Source of the DNA: an uncultured Lachnospiraceae bacterium
GTDB taxonomy: Bacteria > Bacillota > Clostridia > Lachnospirales > Lachnospiraceae
NCBI GenBank assembly: GCA_945827805.1
Contig: CALZOU010000007.1
Coordinates: 1-43,628 of the forward strand
Direction: 5' to 3'
Length of the DNA: 43,628 nt
Both the position numbers and the translations under genes were made by a program. This document shows positions 19,201 to 28,010 of this stretch, in pieces (position 1 is the stretch's first letter; the number at the start of each line of letters is the position of its first letter). Below the pieces are notes generated by a model. The model did not search any database, was not told the origin of the DNA, and saw nothing but the letters and a program-made list of their open reading frames with translations.

Positions 19201-21929
19201 CCCACCGCATCTTTAAAGCGCGCCTGAATGGTATGTTCTCCTTCTGTTGCCTCAAAGGTGATCGCCTTTTTCTCCACATATTTTTCCCATTCAGTCCATG
19301 ACTCATCGTCTACAGAGTCTACAGAAAACTGCATCTGAATATCTCCATTTTCCGAATAATCGTCTTCAACCGAAACATTCACATTGATGCTGTTGATGTT
19401 TGTAGTATTCTTTCCTTCCTTTTCTATGGTTCCTTTCGGAGCGTTCTTATCCAGAGCAAAGACCTTCGAGGTTCTGATCCCGGTGTTTCCGGCCTCGTCG
19501 CTGGCCTTAACGTGAAAATACGTATCATCCTGCAGTCTGATCTGCACACTGATATTCTCGGGATCCTCTGCCCTGGTCCATGTTTCCACAGAAGATGGAT
19601 CCGCACTTCCACTGCATCCATATTCCACGTTCAGCGCTGCTTTTGCAGTTATGGAGTCATTTACCGCTGCGTTTACAGAATAAATACTCTTTCCTTCATT
19701 TCCCGCATTACCATCGGGATCAATGATGATTTCCGGAGGTGTATTATCCAGCAGGCAGTTTCTGTATTTCACCGTCTGATTCCCCGCCGAATCGGTAGCC
19801 CGGACATACAGCCGCCATTCTCCGTCTGCATTTTCTGGAGAAGAGAGCGTCTCAGCATCTGTCGTTTTCCAGTCTGCCTCCGCCGGATCACTGTTTCCGG
19901 ACTTCCACTGGAATTCTACTTTTTCAACAGCAGTAAGGGTATCACTGCATTTTGCCTGCATAATATGACTTTTGGCATAGCCGCTGCTGCTGCAGGTAAT
20001 GGTTACCGTCGGCGGTTCACAGTCAACCAATACTTCCTGTTCGCAGGTATCGCTGTTGCCTGTCGCATCTTCTGCATAGATTTTCAGAAGATACGTGCCG
20101 CTCAATGAAGGCAGAGGAATCTCCTGTCCTTCGTCAAACTTACCGGATCCTGTCAATTGGTTGTTTTCATTAAACCACTGATATTTTCGAAGGAAAACAC
20201 CGCTGCCGCTGTCTGAAATCTGCGGGGTGACACGGACTACCTTACCGCCCATTTCTTTTGTGGAAAGGGTAATCTCCGGAGGTGTTACATCACGTCTTGC
20301 CGCGGTACTGCTGCACACAGGTACAGCGATATTTCCCACGTTATCCTGGCATACAATCCACAGGTACCAGCTGCCATCGCCGGCGGGTGCCGGTATCTGA
20401 TAACCCCCCGCTTCACCATCCATCACATCTGTAAACCGATCCGGTGCTTTCGCTGACTGCACGTCCCATGCATACTGAACAAGCTTCACACCGCTTCCGG
20501 ATATACTCTGTGTATCACTCTGTATATCGTCAGACACTGCAACTGTTACCACACTGTCTTTACCCATCCAGTTCTCGTCAAATTCCGGTATGGTCACTAC
20601 AGGAGGGCAGGTATCAATGTTTACCGCATATGTATCCATATATGTTTTATGAGAAGCCGTAAACTGAGCATATCTTGTGGACGCTGTAGCATCCTGCTTT
20701 ACACCATCCACGATCCCGTTCAGATTAAAACTTTGAATGGCCAGACCATTCACATCATCGCCTTCATTCACCGTGTAGGAAAAACTGGCCAGATCCGTCG
20801 TCGTAGCTGTGAGAATATAGGCTGCCGTTTTTCCATTGGAAAAAGTGACCGTTGGATTTCCCGTCACTTTTATGGTCTCATGAAATTTCAGGTGGAGCTT
20901 GATGGTATCGCCTGCTTTTAATACTGTATCCCGGCTGAAGCCCTCAGACGTAACACCTGTCAGTTCCGGCGGGCGATTGTCCATATAAAGGCTTCCGCCG
21001 GAAGCCAGACCGGAATTCAGATTTTTTACGCCATCTTCCGTAAGTCCGGCTGTGGTACTGTTTCCTGCATCATCCGCTATAGTAAATGCGCTGACACCTC
21101 TGAAAGCAATATTACGGTTGTCGCTGATAACCTCTCCATCTCTGGGGATCGTGTATGTATAGCTTATTGTAGAAGAAGAACCGTCTGCAGTGGACTGTAC
21201 CCCGCCTGTGCTCACGCCTGAGCTGTAAGGCTCGATCCAGGGAGCACCCTTATCTTTAGTCAGATCAACACTGGCTGTGATCCGCTCACTGAAATGCAGA
21301 GTGTATGTAACCTTTGTTCCCGCGGCATGCGGTTTATTCCAGTCTACACCGTCGTTGGTGGTTGCAGTGATATTCAATATTTTGGGCGAAACCTCATCCC
21401 GGATGATCATTGAGCAGTTTTGAATCTCCAGATCACCTTTTGTGCCAATATGGTTATAGACGTAATATTGAATCCTATATGTATTTTTCGGGATTTCTCT
21501 GTCATTAACTGACAGAATGTTCCAATGATGGGATACAGAATAGCTGTCACTCTCCGTTTTCCAGGTGCTTCCTACCTGATTCCCATTCTTATCAAAACAC
21601 TTTACTTCCAGTTTTCTGGTGTTTGTCCGGGAGCCATTGGCTCCTACCTTTACCGACGCATTTAATTTTAATTCTCCCTGATTTGCACGATTCTGAGCCG
21701 CCGCATCCAAATACACATTCTGGGTAAGATTCAACGTGTATTTTCCAGATTCATTCCAGTTTCCTCCTGTCAGACAATTCTGACCATACTTTCCCGTTGT
21801 GAACTGCACATCCGGACGATTCTGATCTGCCGCATGTACTGTTTGAGGCAGACACCACACCATCGCAAGAACCATCAACTGTACGATCAACCATGTGATT
21901 ATCATCCTTTGTTTTATCTTCTGTATCAT
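16236..21929 (-). CDS. Giant exported repetitive Ig-like protein (1897 aa)
   Basis: Signal peptide ...MVLAMVWCLPQTVHA; repeated ...ENGxYTFxxxDxAGN...xxxVDWIDKxxPE modules (8 related linkers); C-terminal DUF5011/HYR-like module. Confidence 0.87.
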   Translation of the reverse strand: MIQKIKQRMIITWLIVQLMVLAMVWCLPQTVHAADQNRPDVQFTTGKYGQNCLTGGNWNESGKYTLNLTQNVYLDAAAQNRANQGELKLNASVKVGANGSRTNTRKLEVKCFDKNGNQVGSTWKTESDSYSVSHHWNILSVNDREIPKNTYRIQYYVYNHIGTKGDLEIQNCSMIIRDEVSPKILNITATTNDGVDWNKPHAAGTKVTYTLHFSERITASVDLTKDKGAPWIEPYSSGVSTGGVQSTADGSSSTISYTYTIPRDGEVISDNRNIAFRGVSAFTIADDAGNSTTAGLTEDGVKNLNSGLASGGSLYMDNRPPELTGVTSEGFSRDTVLKAGDTIKLHLKFHETIKVTGNPTVTFSNGKTAAYILTATTTDLASFSYTVNEGDDVNGLAIQSFNLNGIVDGVKQDATASTRYAQFTASHKTYMDTYAVNIDTCPPVVTIPEFDENWMGKDSVVTVAVSDDIQSDTQSISGSGVKLVQYAWDVQSAKAPDRFTDVMDGEAGGYQIPAPAGDGSWYLWIVCQDNVGNIAVPVCSSTAARRDVTPPEITLSTKEMGGKVVRVTPQISDSGSGVFLRKYQWFNENNQLTGSGKFDEGQEIPLPSLSGTYLLKIYAEDATGNSDTCEQEVLVDCEPPTVTITCSSSGYAKSHIMQAKCSDTLTAVEKVEFQWKSGNSDPAEADWKTTDAETLSSPENADGEWRLYVRATDSAGNQTVKYRNCLLDNTPPEIIIDPDGNAGNEGKSIYSVNAAVNDSITAKAALNVEYGCSGSADPSSVETWTRAEDPENISVQIRLQDDTYFHVKASDEAGNTGIRTSKVFALDKNAPKGTIEKEGKNTTNINSINVNVSVEDDYSENGDIQMQFSVDSVDDESWTEWEKYVEKKAITFEATEGEHTIQARFKDAVGNVSEIAETTVVYDITPPVITLKYSQTERTNQNVIVTASLSDGEWITPDSHEVTASHEFTANGEYTFQAKDEAGNTCSATAKVDWIDKTAPEFTISSAQADARPHQTAEFSVQSEDKDLADCFWRVYPKDTQDPSGKEWQKMSSLKETLPTLADGSYTIEVYVEDNLGNKSGSRTLTVVLDNTPPEASVSYSPAKRTSENVTATLSLKDDSAVTVTSPKNGSFTHTFKENGSFTFTFTDEAGNTGSIEAKVDWIDRNLPKLDTEIRSASGELLSDGQWTKEPVTVILKITNAAQKYDSLTFNGKDIMGERILEAEGIELVPNEGDTYRVTTYGVLEYQITDTEINLTSSGSLLLAVDTEEPSCEDDNIQYSAKDWTNQDVTVQIQAKDDLAKTITYLKKVEDEDGNVKYEEDAVGHTFVFTENREHTFYFKDEAGNVGSKTVSVDWIDKKKPEAKAIFTTDDGKAYDPDHWTNQDVAVRLEFDSISPVTMPEKDITHLFTANGNHVFIFADAAGNQNTATVTVSRIDKVAPTGYMTASVAGWTNTDVEITLHASDDASGAEDMTHTFKENGKYTFVLKDQAGNESEYTYTMERIDRDAPEISLFYTPDNVTKTPFSVYVSASADERVSWEKGISSWKFTENGTYSFTAKDRAGNTASVTAQVDWISPDLPEVQLKYSTTERTSDDVQVELCTTDENAAIRVLNNNGSRFYTFRQNGIFTFQYTDAAGKNVDTITAEVTCIDKTGPKLTVQADRTELGSEPVKVTVSADEPVTWPNGMTVVDETSAEMVYDENITARLWAQDDLGNRGFADIVIDCIDHTAPEISMENTELCIPVGQPFDPLDGVDVRDDHPAETPLSIEGKVDTQKQGKYTLRYTAVDAVGNTSVIERTVYVYDPEQFQVQLNGQLYFDKALCIKTGQNQFGLIHQEGDVSVKMLKGKASMGDFKLKGNEIADSLLDGSYIFPETGYFTLLVQDQERNTKLVQVFAEE

Positions 21930-21964
21930 AGCACCTCTCCCTTTTATGCTGATTTTCCATGTTC

Positions 21965-22030
21965 AGTATAGCATCCGGAAAAGTGCTTTCTTCTTCGCCG
22001 GTGTGAACGGTAAATATACGGTGCGAATGG
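21965..22030 (-). promoter_or_regulatory. Putative LytTR-regulated promoter of giant-protein operon
   Basis: Minus strand -10 TATACT (21965-21970) with poor -35; 12-bp direct repeats cggtgtgaacgg (21999-22010) and cggtgcgaatgg (22019-22030), 20-bp period. Confidence 0.45.
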
Positions 22031-22116
22031 ATCCTTCGCATGGTTGACGCTGCCCCGAAAAATCCCTTATACTTACAGTAATTCTATTAGCGAAAGGTTA
22101 AATAGGTGCCTGCATA

Positions 22117-23382
22117 ATGATACAAATCTTATCCGCCATACATCATATGACGACCATGATGTTTGGCATATTCATCTCTGCTTTCATGCTGGGTGTGCGC
22201 CAGAATCGCAAAAATGTCCTGGTATTGTCCGGCTTTTTCTGCTGCGATGGATTGCTGTTTCTGATCATTCTTGGCCTGTCTGACCACACGATTGCCAATC
22301 AGCTGTACCCGCTGATCGTACATCTGCCGCTGATCGTATTTCTCACTCTATACTACCGTTATCCAATCCTGTCCAGCTGGTTATCCACTCTCTCCGCCTA
22401 CCTGTTCTGCCAGGTCAGCAACTGGGTAGGACTGCTTGTATTGACCATCACCGATGAAGAGTGGTGCTATTATACAGCCCGGATCATTACGACGATCATC
22501 ACCTTTATTCTGCTTTCCTGCCTGGTGTGCCGCACCACGTCGGCTGTCTTTGCCAAGGATCGGCGCAGCCTGTACATTTTTGGCTTTCTGCCCCTGGTGT
22601 ACTATGTTTTTGACTATATTTCCACCAAATTCTCCAGCCTGCTCTACTCCGGAAACAAAGCTGTGGTGGAATTCATGGGCTTCATTTTCTGTATCTCATA
22701 TGTCGTGTTTCTTCTGGTCTATTTCCGGGAATACGAGAAAAAGCAAGAGATCAGCCAGTACAATGCTCTTATGGAAATGCAGCTGTCCTCCCTCCAGAAT
22801 GAGATAGAACAGGTGCATCTCTCCGAAAAGACACTTTCCATCCTGCGGCATGATATGCGCCATCATCTGAATATCCTTCTGACCCAGCTTCAAAATGGCA
22901 ATACCGACCAGGCCATGGACTATATCCGGAGGATCAACGATGCCTATAACGAAACGATTATTACCGCTTACTGTAAAAACGATATGGTCAACTCTGTTAT
23001 TTCCATCTACCAGACTCGTTTTTCCCTGAAATCCATGCAGCTTATCTGCGATATTTCCATTGGTGAACACCTTCCCTGCTCTGAGATTGCCTTCTGCGCG
23101 ATTCTGTCCAATGCGCTGGAAAACGCGATGCATGCACTGGAAAAAAACGATCCCGCCAAAAAATGGGCAACTCTTTCTCTCTCCTGCAGAGATAAGAATC
23201 TGCTGCTCAGGCTGGAAAATCCCACCAGTGAGCCGCCCCGGTTTGTGGACGGCATCCCTGTTTCCGACAAAAACGACCACGGTATCGGTGTAAAAAGTAT
23301 TATCTATTATGTGAATCAACTCAACGGGCAGTACCATTTTTCTCTGTCCGGAAACAGTTTTGTTTTGAGGATCATTATTTAG
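22117..23382 (+). CDS. Multi-TM sensor histidine kinase, GHKL/AgrC-like
   Basis: 421 aa; N-terminal TM helices; LRHDMRHHLNILL H-box, ILSNALENAMHAL N-box, HGIGVKSI G-box. Confidence 0.9.
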   Translation: MIQILSAIHHMTTMMFGIFISAFMLGVRQNRKNVLVLSGFFCCDGLLFLIILGLSDHTIANQLYPLIVHLPLIVFLTLYYRYPILSSWLSTLSAYLFCQVSNWVGLLVLTITDEEWCYYTARIITTIITFILLSCLVCRTTSAVFAKDRRSLYIFGFLPLVYYVFDYISTKFSSLLYSGNKAVVEFMGFIFCISYVVFLLVYFREYEKKQEISQYNALMEMQLSSLQNEIEQVHLSEKTLSILRHDMRHHLNILLTQLQNGNTDQAMDYIRRINDAYNETIITAYCKNDMVNSVISIYQTRFSLKSMQLICDISIGEHLPCSEIAFCAILSNALENAMHALEKNDPAKKWATLSLSCRDKNLLLRLENPTSEPPRFVDGIPVSDKNDHGIGVKSIIYYVNQLNGQYHFSLSGNSFVLRIII

Positions 23383-23410
23383 TATCGGAAATACAAAAGA
23401 GAGGCTGATT

Positions 23411-24121
23411 ATGAAAATTGCTGTATGTGATGATGAAATACAATTTGTAAATGTGACTTGTGAAATGCTGAAAGAATGGGCATATCTAAGGGAAATACCG
23501 CTTACGCTCTGCCGCTTCACCAATGGGGATGATCTGATCATGGCCCACCAGCAGCAGTGCATGGATCTGATCCTTCTGGATGTGGTCATGCCGCTTTTGA
23601 ATGGTATCGATACTGCCAGAGAGCTTCGGGCAAAGGACCGGACAGTTCCTGTGATTTTTCTTACTTCTTCCAGGGAATTTGCCGTGGAATCCTACGATGT
23701 GAACGCCTTCCATTACCTGATCAAGCCGGTTTCCAAAGACCGGCTGTTTAATGTGATGGACCGTTTCCTGGAAACCTGCAAAAAACCGGAGGAAATCTTT
23801 ATGGCACAGACCGATACAGGATTTTGCCGAATTGTTATCAGCGATGTGGATTATCTCGAAGCACAGAATAAACATGTCCATGTCTGTCTCTCCAACGGTA
23901 CCTCCGTCCAGATCCGCGAACTGTTCTCCCGCTGCGAAGAAGTATTTTCGCCGGAGCGCGGCTTCTTTAAATGCCACCGCAGCTATATCGTGCAGCTTGG
24001 CCACGTGGCCCAGTTTACCAGGACTACAGTGATCACACATCACCATGCTTCTATCCCTATTTCCAGAAACAGCTATGTGGCATTTAAGGAAGCTTATTTT
24101 AATCATATGTTTCAGAGTTGA
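23411..24121 (+). CDS. LytTR-family response regulator
   Basis: Receiver domain (CDDE, LLDVVMP, K in LIKPVSK) plus LytTR C-terminus (FKCHRSYIV, ISRNSY). Confidence 0.92.
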   Translation: MKIAVCDDEIQFVNVTCEMLKEWAYLREIPLTLCRFTNGDDLIMAHQQQCMDLILLDVVMPLLNGIDTARELRAKDRTVPVIFLTSSREFAVESYDVNAFHYLIKPVSKDRLFNVMDRFLETCKKPEEIFMAQTDTGFCRIVISDVDYLEAQNKHVHVCLSNGTSVQIRELFSRCEEVFSPERGFFKCHRSYIVQLGHVAQFTRTTVITHHHASIPISRNSYVAFKEAYFNHMFQS

Positions 24122-24151
24122 GTCAAGGGGACAGGTTCCTCGGCTCAACTC
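24115..24151. terminator. Bidirectional hairpin at convergent gene ends
   Basis: GAGTTGAG...CTCAACTC perfect 8-bp stem containing bases of both stop codons. Confidence 0.5.
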
Positions 24152-25170
24152 TCCGCCTCATTTGCTTCATCCATCACAATACTCTCCTGCCCGGCATCCG
24201 CATACTGCACCCGAAGCACAGCCTGCGGCCAGTTGATCTGTACAGAGGGGACTTTGTCCTTCTCAGCACCGGCTTTTCGCATCTGATCAAGAAGCTCCAC
24301 CAGAACCTCCCTCGTCAGATAACCACCCCGCCAGTGAAATGTGAGCAGTTTTCCCTTCTTTGCCGCCTGCAGTGAGCGCTTATACACATCCTCTGTCTTT
24401 GTAAAGGAGAGCTTATTATCCCTGTAATAGAAATGATCCGTATCCGTACACTGGGGAGCCGGGGTTAACAACGGCTCGTGGTCTCTGAAGATCTGCCTGT
24501 CCGGCAAATTAAAGTAATCATAGCGAAACTCAGCTGCTTCGTCTGACTTACCTCTTGTCAGTGTATTATCAAACGTGGCATCCAGATGATAATACTTTCC
24601 GTCTATGCGAACGATATTCCATGTATGACGGTATTTGATGCCTTTATCCGGATTATTGCCGCAAAGGGCGATCACGTTCCACACGCCAAGGGCATCCAGA
24701 AGGACCTTTACCGACTTGGCGATTCCTTCACATACGCCCACACCATGTCCCAGAGGCCCGATGATCTCGTGAGAATACGGCTTCTTTAATTTATCATAAT
24801 GGATATTTTCACAGATAAAGTCATGTACATACTTTTCCTTCTCCCACTCTGAAAGCTTCATGGCCGGCCGTGTCAGTTTCTCCACGCGTGCTGTCATTGC
24901 CTTCTTATGCTCCAGAATCTTATTTTTTTCAAACAGATATTCCGGGACAAAAATAAGATTCGGAGAACCCGGATAATACTTGTAAGAAAAATTCACCGCC
25001 CAGAAAATCTCCGGATGATCCAGCCGCAACTGAAAGAAGATGTTAAAAAGTTCCTCCGCTTCACAGCGGGGCAGCAAGATCTCTGGGGATAATGCCTGGA
25101 GACCTTTTAACAGATCGTGATAAACGGTCTGCTGCTGTTTGTTTAGGTGATTGTAATAATATATTTCCAT
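24145..25170 (-). CDS. Transglutaminase-like domain protein
   Basis: 341 aa; Cys in GVGVCEGIAKS, His in YRHTWNIVRIDGKYYHLD, Asp in LDATFD; no signal peptide. Confidence 0.82.
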   Translation of the reverse strand: MEIYYYNHLNKQQQTVYHDLLKGLQALSPEILLPRCEAEELFNIFFQLRLDHPEIFWAVNFSYKYYPGSPNLIFVPEYLFEKNKILEHKKAMTARVEKLTRPAMKLSEWEKEKYVHDFICENIHYDKLKKPYSHEIIGPLGHGVGVCEGIAKSVKVLLDALGVWNVIALCGNNPDKGIKYRHTWNIVRIDGKYYHLDATFDNTLTRGKSDEAAEFRYDYFNLPDRQIFRDHEPLLTPAPQCTDTDHFYYRDNKLSFTKTEDVYKRSLQAAKKGKLLTFHWRGGYLTREVLVELLDQMRKAGAEKDKVPSVQINWPQAVLRVQYADAGQESIVMDEANEAES

Positions 25171-25184
25171 AAATATTTCGCTCC

Positions 25185-25271
25185 AAAAAATAACCGCCCC
25201 AAACCTGGAAAGTTGAGCGGTTATTTTGTCTCACAATGATCAGGCGAACCGTCATCGGCAGCACCTTCTTT
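25185..25271 (-). ncRNA. Solo antisense-type small RNA, copy B (about 87 nt), no adjacent toxin ORF
   Basis: Promoter TTGACA-17-TATTAT, conserved 5' GAAGGTGCTGCCGATGACGGTTCGCC, terminator AACCGC...GCGGTTATTTTTT. Confidence 0.65.
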
Positions 25272-25307
25272 ATGATGATAATAGCACTGCTTCTACCTTA
25301 TGTCAAA
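25187..25307. repeat. Repeat copy B of the antisense RNA gene
   Basis: Aligns with 6543-6664 along its whole length with scattered substitutions. Confidence 0.9.
25278..25306 (-). promoter_or_regulatory. Sigma-A-type promoter of solo sRNA copy B
   Basis: TTGACA (25301-25306) - 17 nt - TATTAT (25278-25283), minus strand. Confidence 0.72.
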
Positions 25308-25351
25308 TCGTATACAAAGACAGTTTTGTTTTTCTAAAGTAACTCGAAAAT

Positions 25352-25375
25352 GGCCAGGGAACAATCTCCCTGGCC
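25352..25375 (-). terminator. Terminator of lysS
   Basis: GGCCAGGGA-acaatc-TCCCTGGCC, minus-strand tail ATTTTC. Confidence 0.7.
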
Positions 25376-25386
25376 AAAAACTCGCA

Positions 25387-27501
25387 TTATTCATTTTCCA
25401 TCGCTGCTGCTACGCTGTCCTCACAGCTTCTCATAGCCTGGATAGTCTTCTCGAACAGATCATCCAGCTCCCAGCCCAGCATCTCAGCGCCCTGGGTGAT
25501 CACCTCACGGGAGCATCCGGCTGCAAAGCGTTTGTCTTTGAATTTCTTCTTCAGACTCTTTACTTCCATGTCCTTGGTGCTCTTGGACGGACGCATAAGC
25601 GCGCAGGACCAGATCAGACCGGTCAGCTCATCTGCGGCAAACAGCACCTTCTCCATCTCCAGTGTGGGCTCTACATCACAGCAGATGCCAAAACCGTGGG
25701 AACAGATGGCGTGGATCATTTCCTCGCTGACTCCGCCTTCACGCAGAAGCTCAGGCGCTTTTACACAGTGTTCTTCCGGGAACTGCTCAAAGTCAATATC
25801 ATGAAGAAGTCCGGTAATGCCCCAGAATTCTTCCTCATCGGCGTGACCCAGCTCTTTTGCGAACCAGCGCATAACACCCTCTACCGTCAGCGCATGCTGG
25901 ATATGAAAGCTCTCACTGTTGTATTTCTTTAACAGCGCCAGCGCATCCTCACGGCTGATGCTGCTCTTTAATGTCTCATGTGCTTCTTCCTTTTTGGCTT
26001 TCTGTGCACCATCCTCCGGTTTATCCAGAGACTTCATCGTAGGGAACAGCAGTACGTCACGGATAGCCTGGCTATCTGTAAGAAGCATAACGAGACGGTC
26101 GATACCGTAGCCGATACCACCTGTGGGCGGCATACCGATCTCCAGCGCATTCAGGAAGTCTTCGTCGGTGTGGTTTGCTTCCTCATCACCGGCATCTGCT
26201 GCCGCATCCTGCAGTTTGAAACGCTCTCTCTGATCGATGGGATCGTTCAGCTCAGAGTAAGCATTGCACATTTCCCATGTATTGATAAAGAGCTCGAAAC
26301 GCTCTACCTTCTCCGGATCGGACGGTTTCTTCTTTGTCAGCGGAGAAATTGCTATCGGGTGATCCATAACGAATGTCGGCTGGATCAGATTCTTCTCGCA
26401 GAACTCCTCGAAGAACAGGTTTACAATATCGCCCTTTGTATGACGCTCCTCGTATTCGATGTGATGCTCGTCTGCCAGCTTCTTGGCTTCCTCATCACTC
26501 TTCACTTCGTCAAAATCAATACCGGCATATTTCTTGATGCAGTCTACCATGGTAATGCGCTCGAAGGGCTTACCAAAGTCGATCGCAATACCATTGTAGC
26601 TGAATTTGGTGCTGCCGATAACCTTCTCTGCCAGATAACGGAACATGCTCTCGGTCAGCTCCATCATACCCTCATAATCGGTGTAGGCCTGGTAAAGCTC
26701 CATCAGGGTGAACTCCGGATTGTGACGGGTATCTACACCCTCGTTACGGAATACACGGCCGATCTCGTATACACGCTCCATACCGCCGACGATCAGTCGT
26801 TTCAGGTACAGCTCCAGAGAAATACGAAGCTTAACATCCTCATTCAGCGCATTGTAATGTGTCTCGAACGGTCTTGCCGCAGCACCGCCGGCATTGGATA
26901 CCAGCATAGGTGTCTCCACCTCGATAAAGTTGCGTCCGTCAAGGAAATTGCGGATCTCCTTGATGATCTGGGAGCGCTTGATAAAGGTCTTTTTCACCTC
27001 CGGATTCATGATCAGATCCACGTAACGCTGACGATAGCGGGTATCTGTATCTGTCAGACCGTGGAATTTCTCCGGAAGGGGCTGCAGACTCTTGGACAGC
27101 AGAGTGATCTCCTCTACATGAATAGAAGTCTCTCCTGTCTTTGTCTTGAATACCTTACCTTCAACGCCGATGATATCACCGATATCATATTTCTTAAAAT
27201 CTGCATACGGTTCCTCACCTACAGCATCTCTGGCCACGTAGCACTGGATGCTGCCCGGAAGATCCTGAATATTACAGAAGGAAGCTTTGCCCATGACGCG
27301 TTTGAACATCATACGTCCGGCCAGACGAACTGTTTTGCCTTCGAATTCCTCATACTGGTTAATAATGTCTGTAGTGTGATTGGTCACATCGTATTTTGTG
27401 ATCTGAAAGGGATCCTTCCCTCTGCCCTGCAGATCAGCCAGCTTATCACGGCGTACCTGTAAAAGCTGGTTCATGTCCTGATTTTTCTGCTGTCCGGCCA
27501 T
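25387..27501 (-). CDS. lysS: Lysyl-tRNA synthetase fused to a C-terminal HD domain
   Basis: Class II motifs (RRYVDLI-type region, [27 protein letters not shown]) then SFHIQHAL...GLLHDIDFE...AICSHG HD domain (704 aa total). Confidence 0.95.
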   Translation of the reverse strand: MAGQQKNQDMNQLLQVRRDKLADLQGRGKDPFQITKYDVTNHTTDIINQYEEFEGKTVRLAGRMMFKRVMGKASFCNIQDLPGSIQCYVARDAVGEEPYADFKKYDIGDIIGVEGKVFKTKTGETSIHVEEITLLSKSLQPLPEKFHGLTDTDTRYRQRYVDLIMNPEVKKTFIKRSQIIKEIRNFLDGRNFIEVETPMLVSNAGGAAARPFETHYNALNEDVKLRISLELYLKRLIVGGMERVYEIGRVFRNEGVDTRHNPEFTLMELYQAYTDYEGMMELTESMFRYLAEKVIGSTKFSYNGIAIDFGKPFERITMVDCIKKYAGIDFDEVKSDEEAKKLADEHHIEYEERHTKGDIVNLFFEEFCEKNLIQPTFVMDHPIAISPLTKKKPSDPEKVERFELFINTWEMCNAYSELNDPIDQRERFKLQDAAADAGDEEANHTDEDFLNALEIGMPPTGGIGYGIDRLVMLLTDSQAIRDVLLFPTMKSLDKPEDGAQKAKKEEAHETLKSSISREDALALLKKYNSESFHIQHALTVEGVMRWFAKELGHADEEEFWGITGLLHDIDFEQFPEEHCVKAPELLREGGVSEEMIHAICSHGFGICCDVEPTLEMEKVLFAADELTGLIWSCALMRPSKSTKDMEVKSLKKKFKDKRFAAGCSREVITQGAEMLGWELDDLFEKTIQAMRSCEDSVAAAMENE

Positions 27502-27530
27502 TTTCTCTCCTCCTGTATAGTTTTCCTAAA

Positions 27531-28010
27531 TTAAATATTTCTTTCGATCTTTAAAATTTTATAATTCATCATACCTGCCGGGGCCTCTACAGAGATCTCA
27601 TCTCCTACCTTGGCACCGATCAGTGCTTTACCCAGCGGGGATTCATTGGAAATCTTGCCCTGCAGGCTGTTAGCCTCAGTAGATCCTACGATCTTAAACT
27701 CTACTTCTTCCTCAAACTCCTCATCATATACGAGAACCTTGCAGCCTACGTTGATCTTCTCTGTATCCGCTTCATCTTCCACAACAACTTCGGCATTTTT
27801 CAGGATAGCTTCCAGCTCCTCAATACGAGCCTCGATATCACGCTGCTCATCCTTAGCAGCATCGTACTCCGCATTCTCAGAAAGATCGCCCTGCTCTCTG
27901 GCCTCTTTGATCTTCTCAGCCACTTCCTTACGGCGAACCACCTTGAGCTCGTGAAGCTCATCCTCCAGTTTCTTTAAACCTGCATAGGTCATTAAGTTCT
28001 TTTTTTCCAT
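27531..28010 (-). CDS. greA: Transcription elongation factor GreA
   Basis: MTYAGLKKLEDELHELKVVRRKEVAEKIKEAREQGDLSENAEYDAAKDEQ; start at ATG 28010 after GAGGTG. Confidence 0.96.
   Translation of the reverse strand: MEKKNLMTYAGLKKLEDELHELKVVRRKEVAEKIKEAREQGDLSENAEYDAAKDEQRDIEARIEELEAILKNAEVVVEDEADTEKINVGCKVLVYDEEFEEEVEFKIVGSTEANSLQGKISNESPLGKALIGAKVGDEISVEAPAGMMNYKILKIERNI

Noticed and set aside
17508-19301. 597-aa plus-strand ORF (and 12627-13919, 430 aa) opposite the giant genes
   Set aside because: Lies antisense to strongly supported coding frames; composition is Cys/Arg/His-rich with no domain; explained by codon bias
25978-27462. 494-aa plus-strand ORF
   Set aside because: Fully antisense to lysS with no recognisable family
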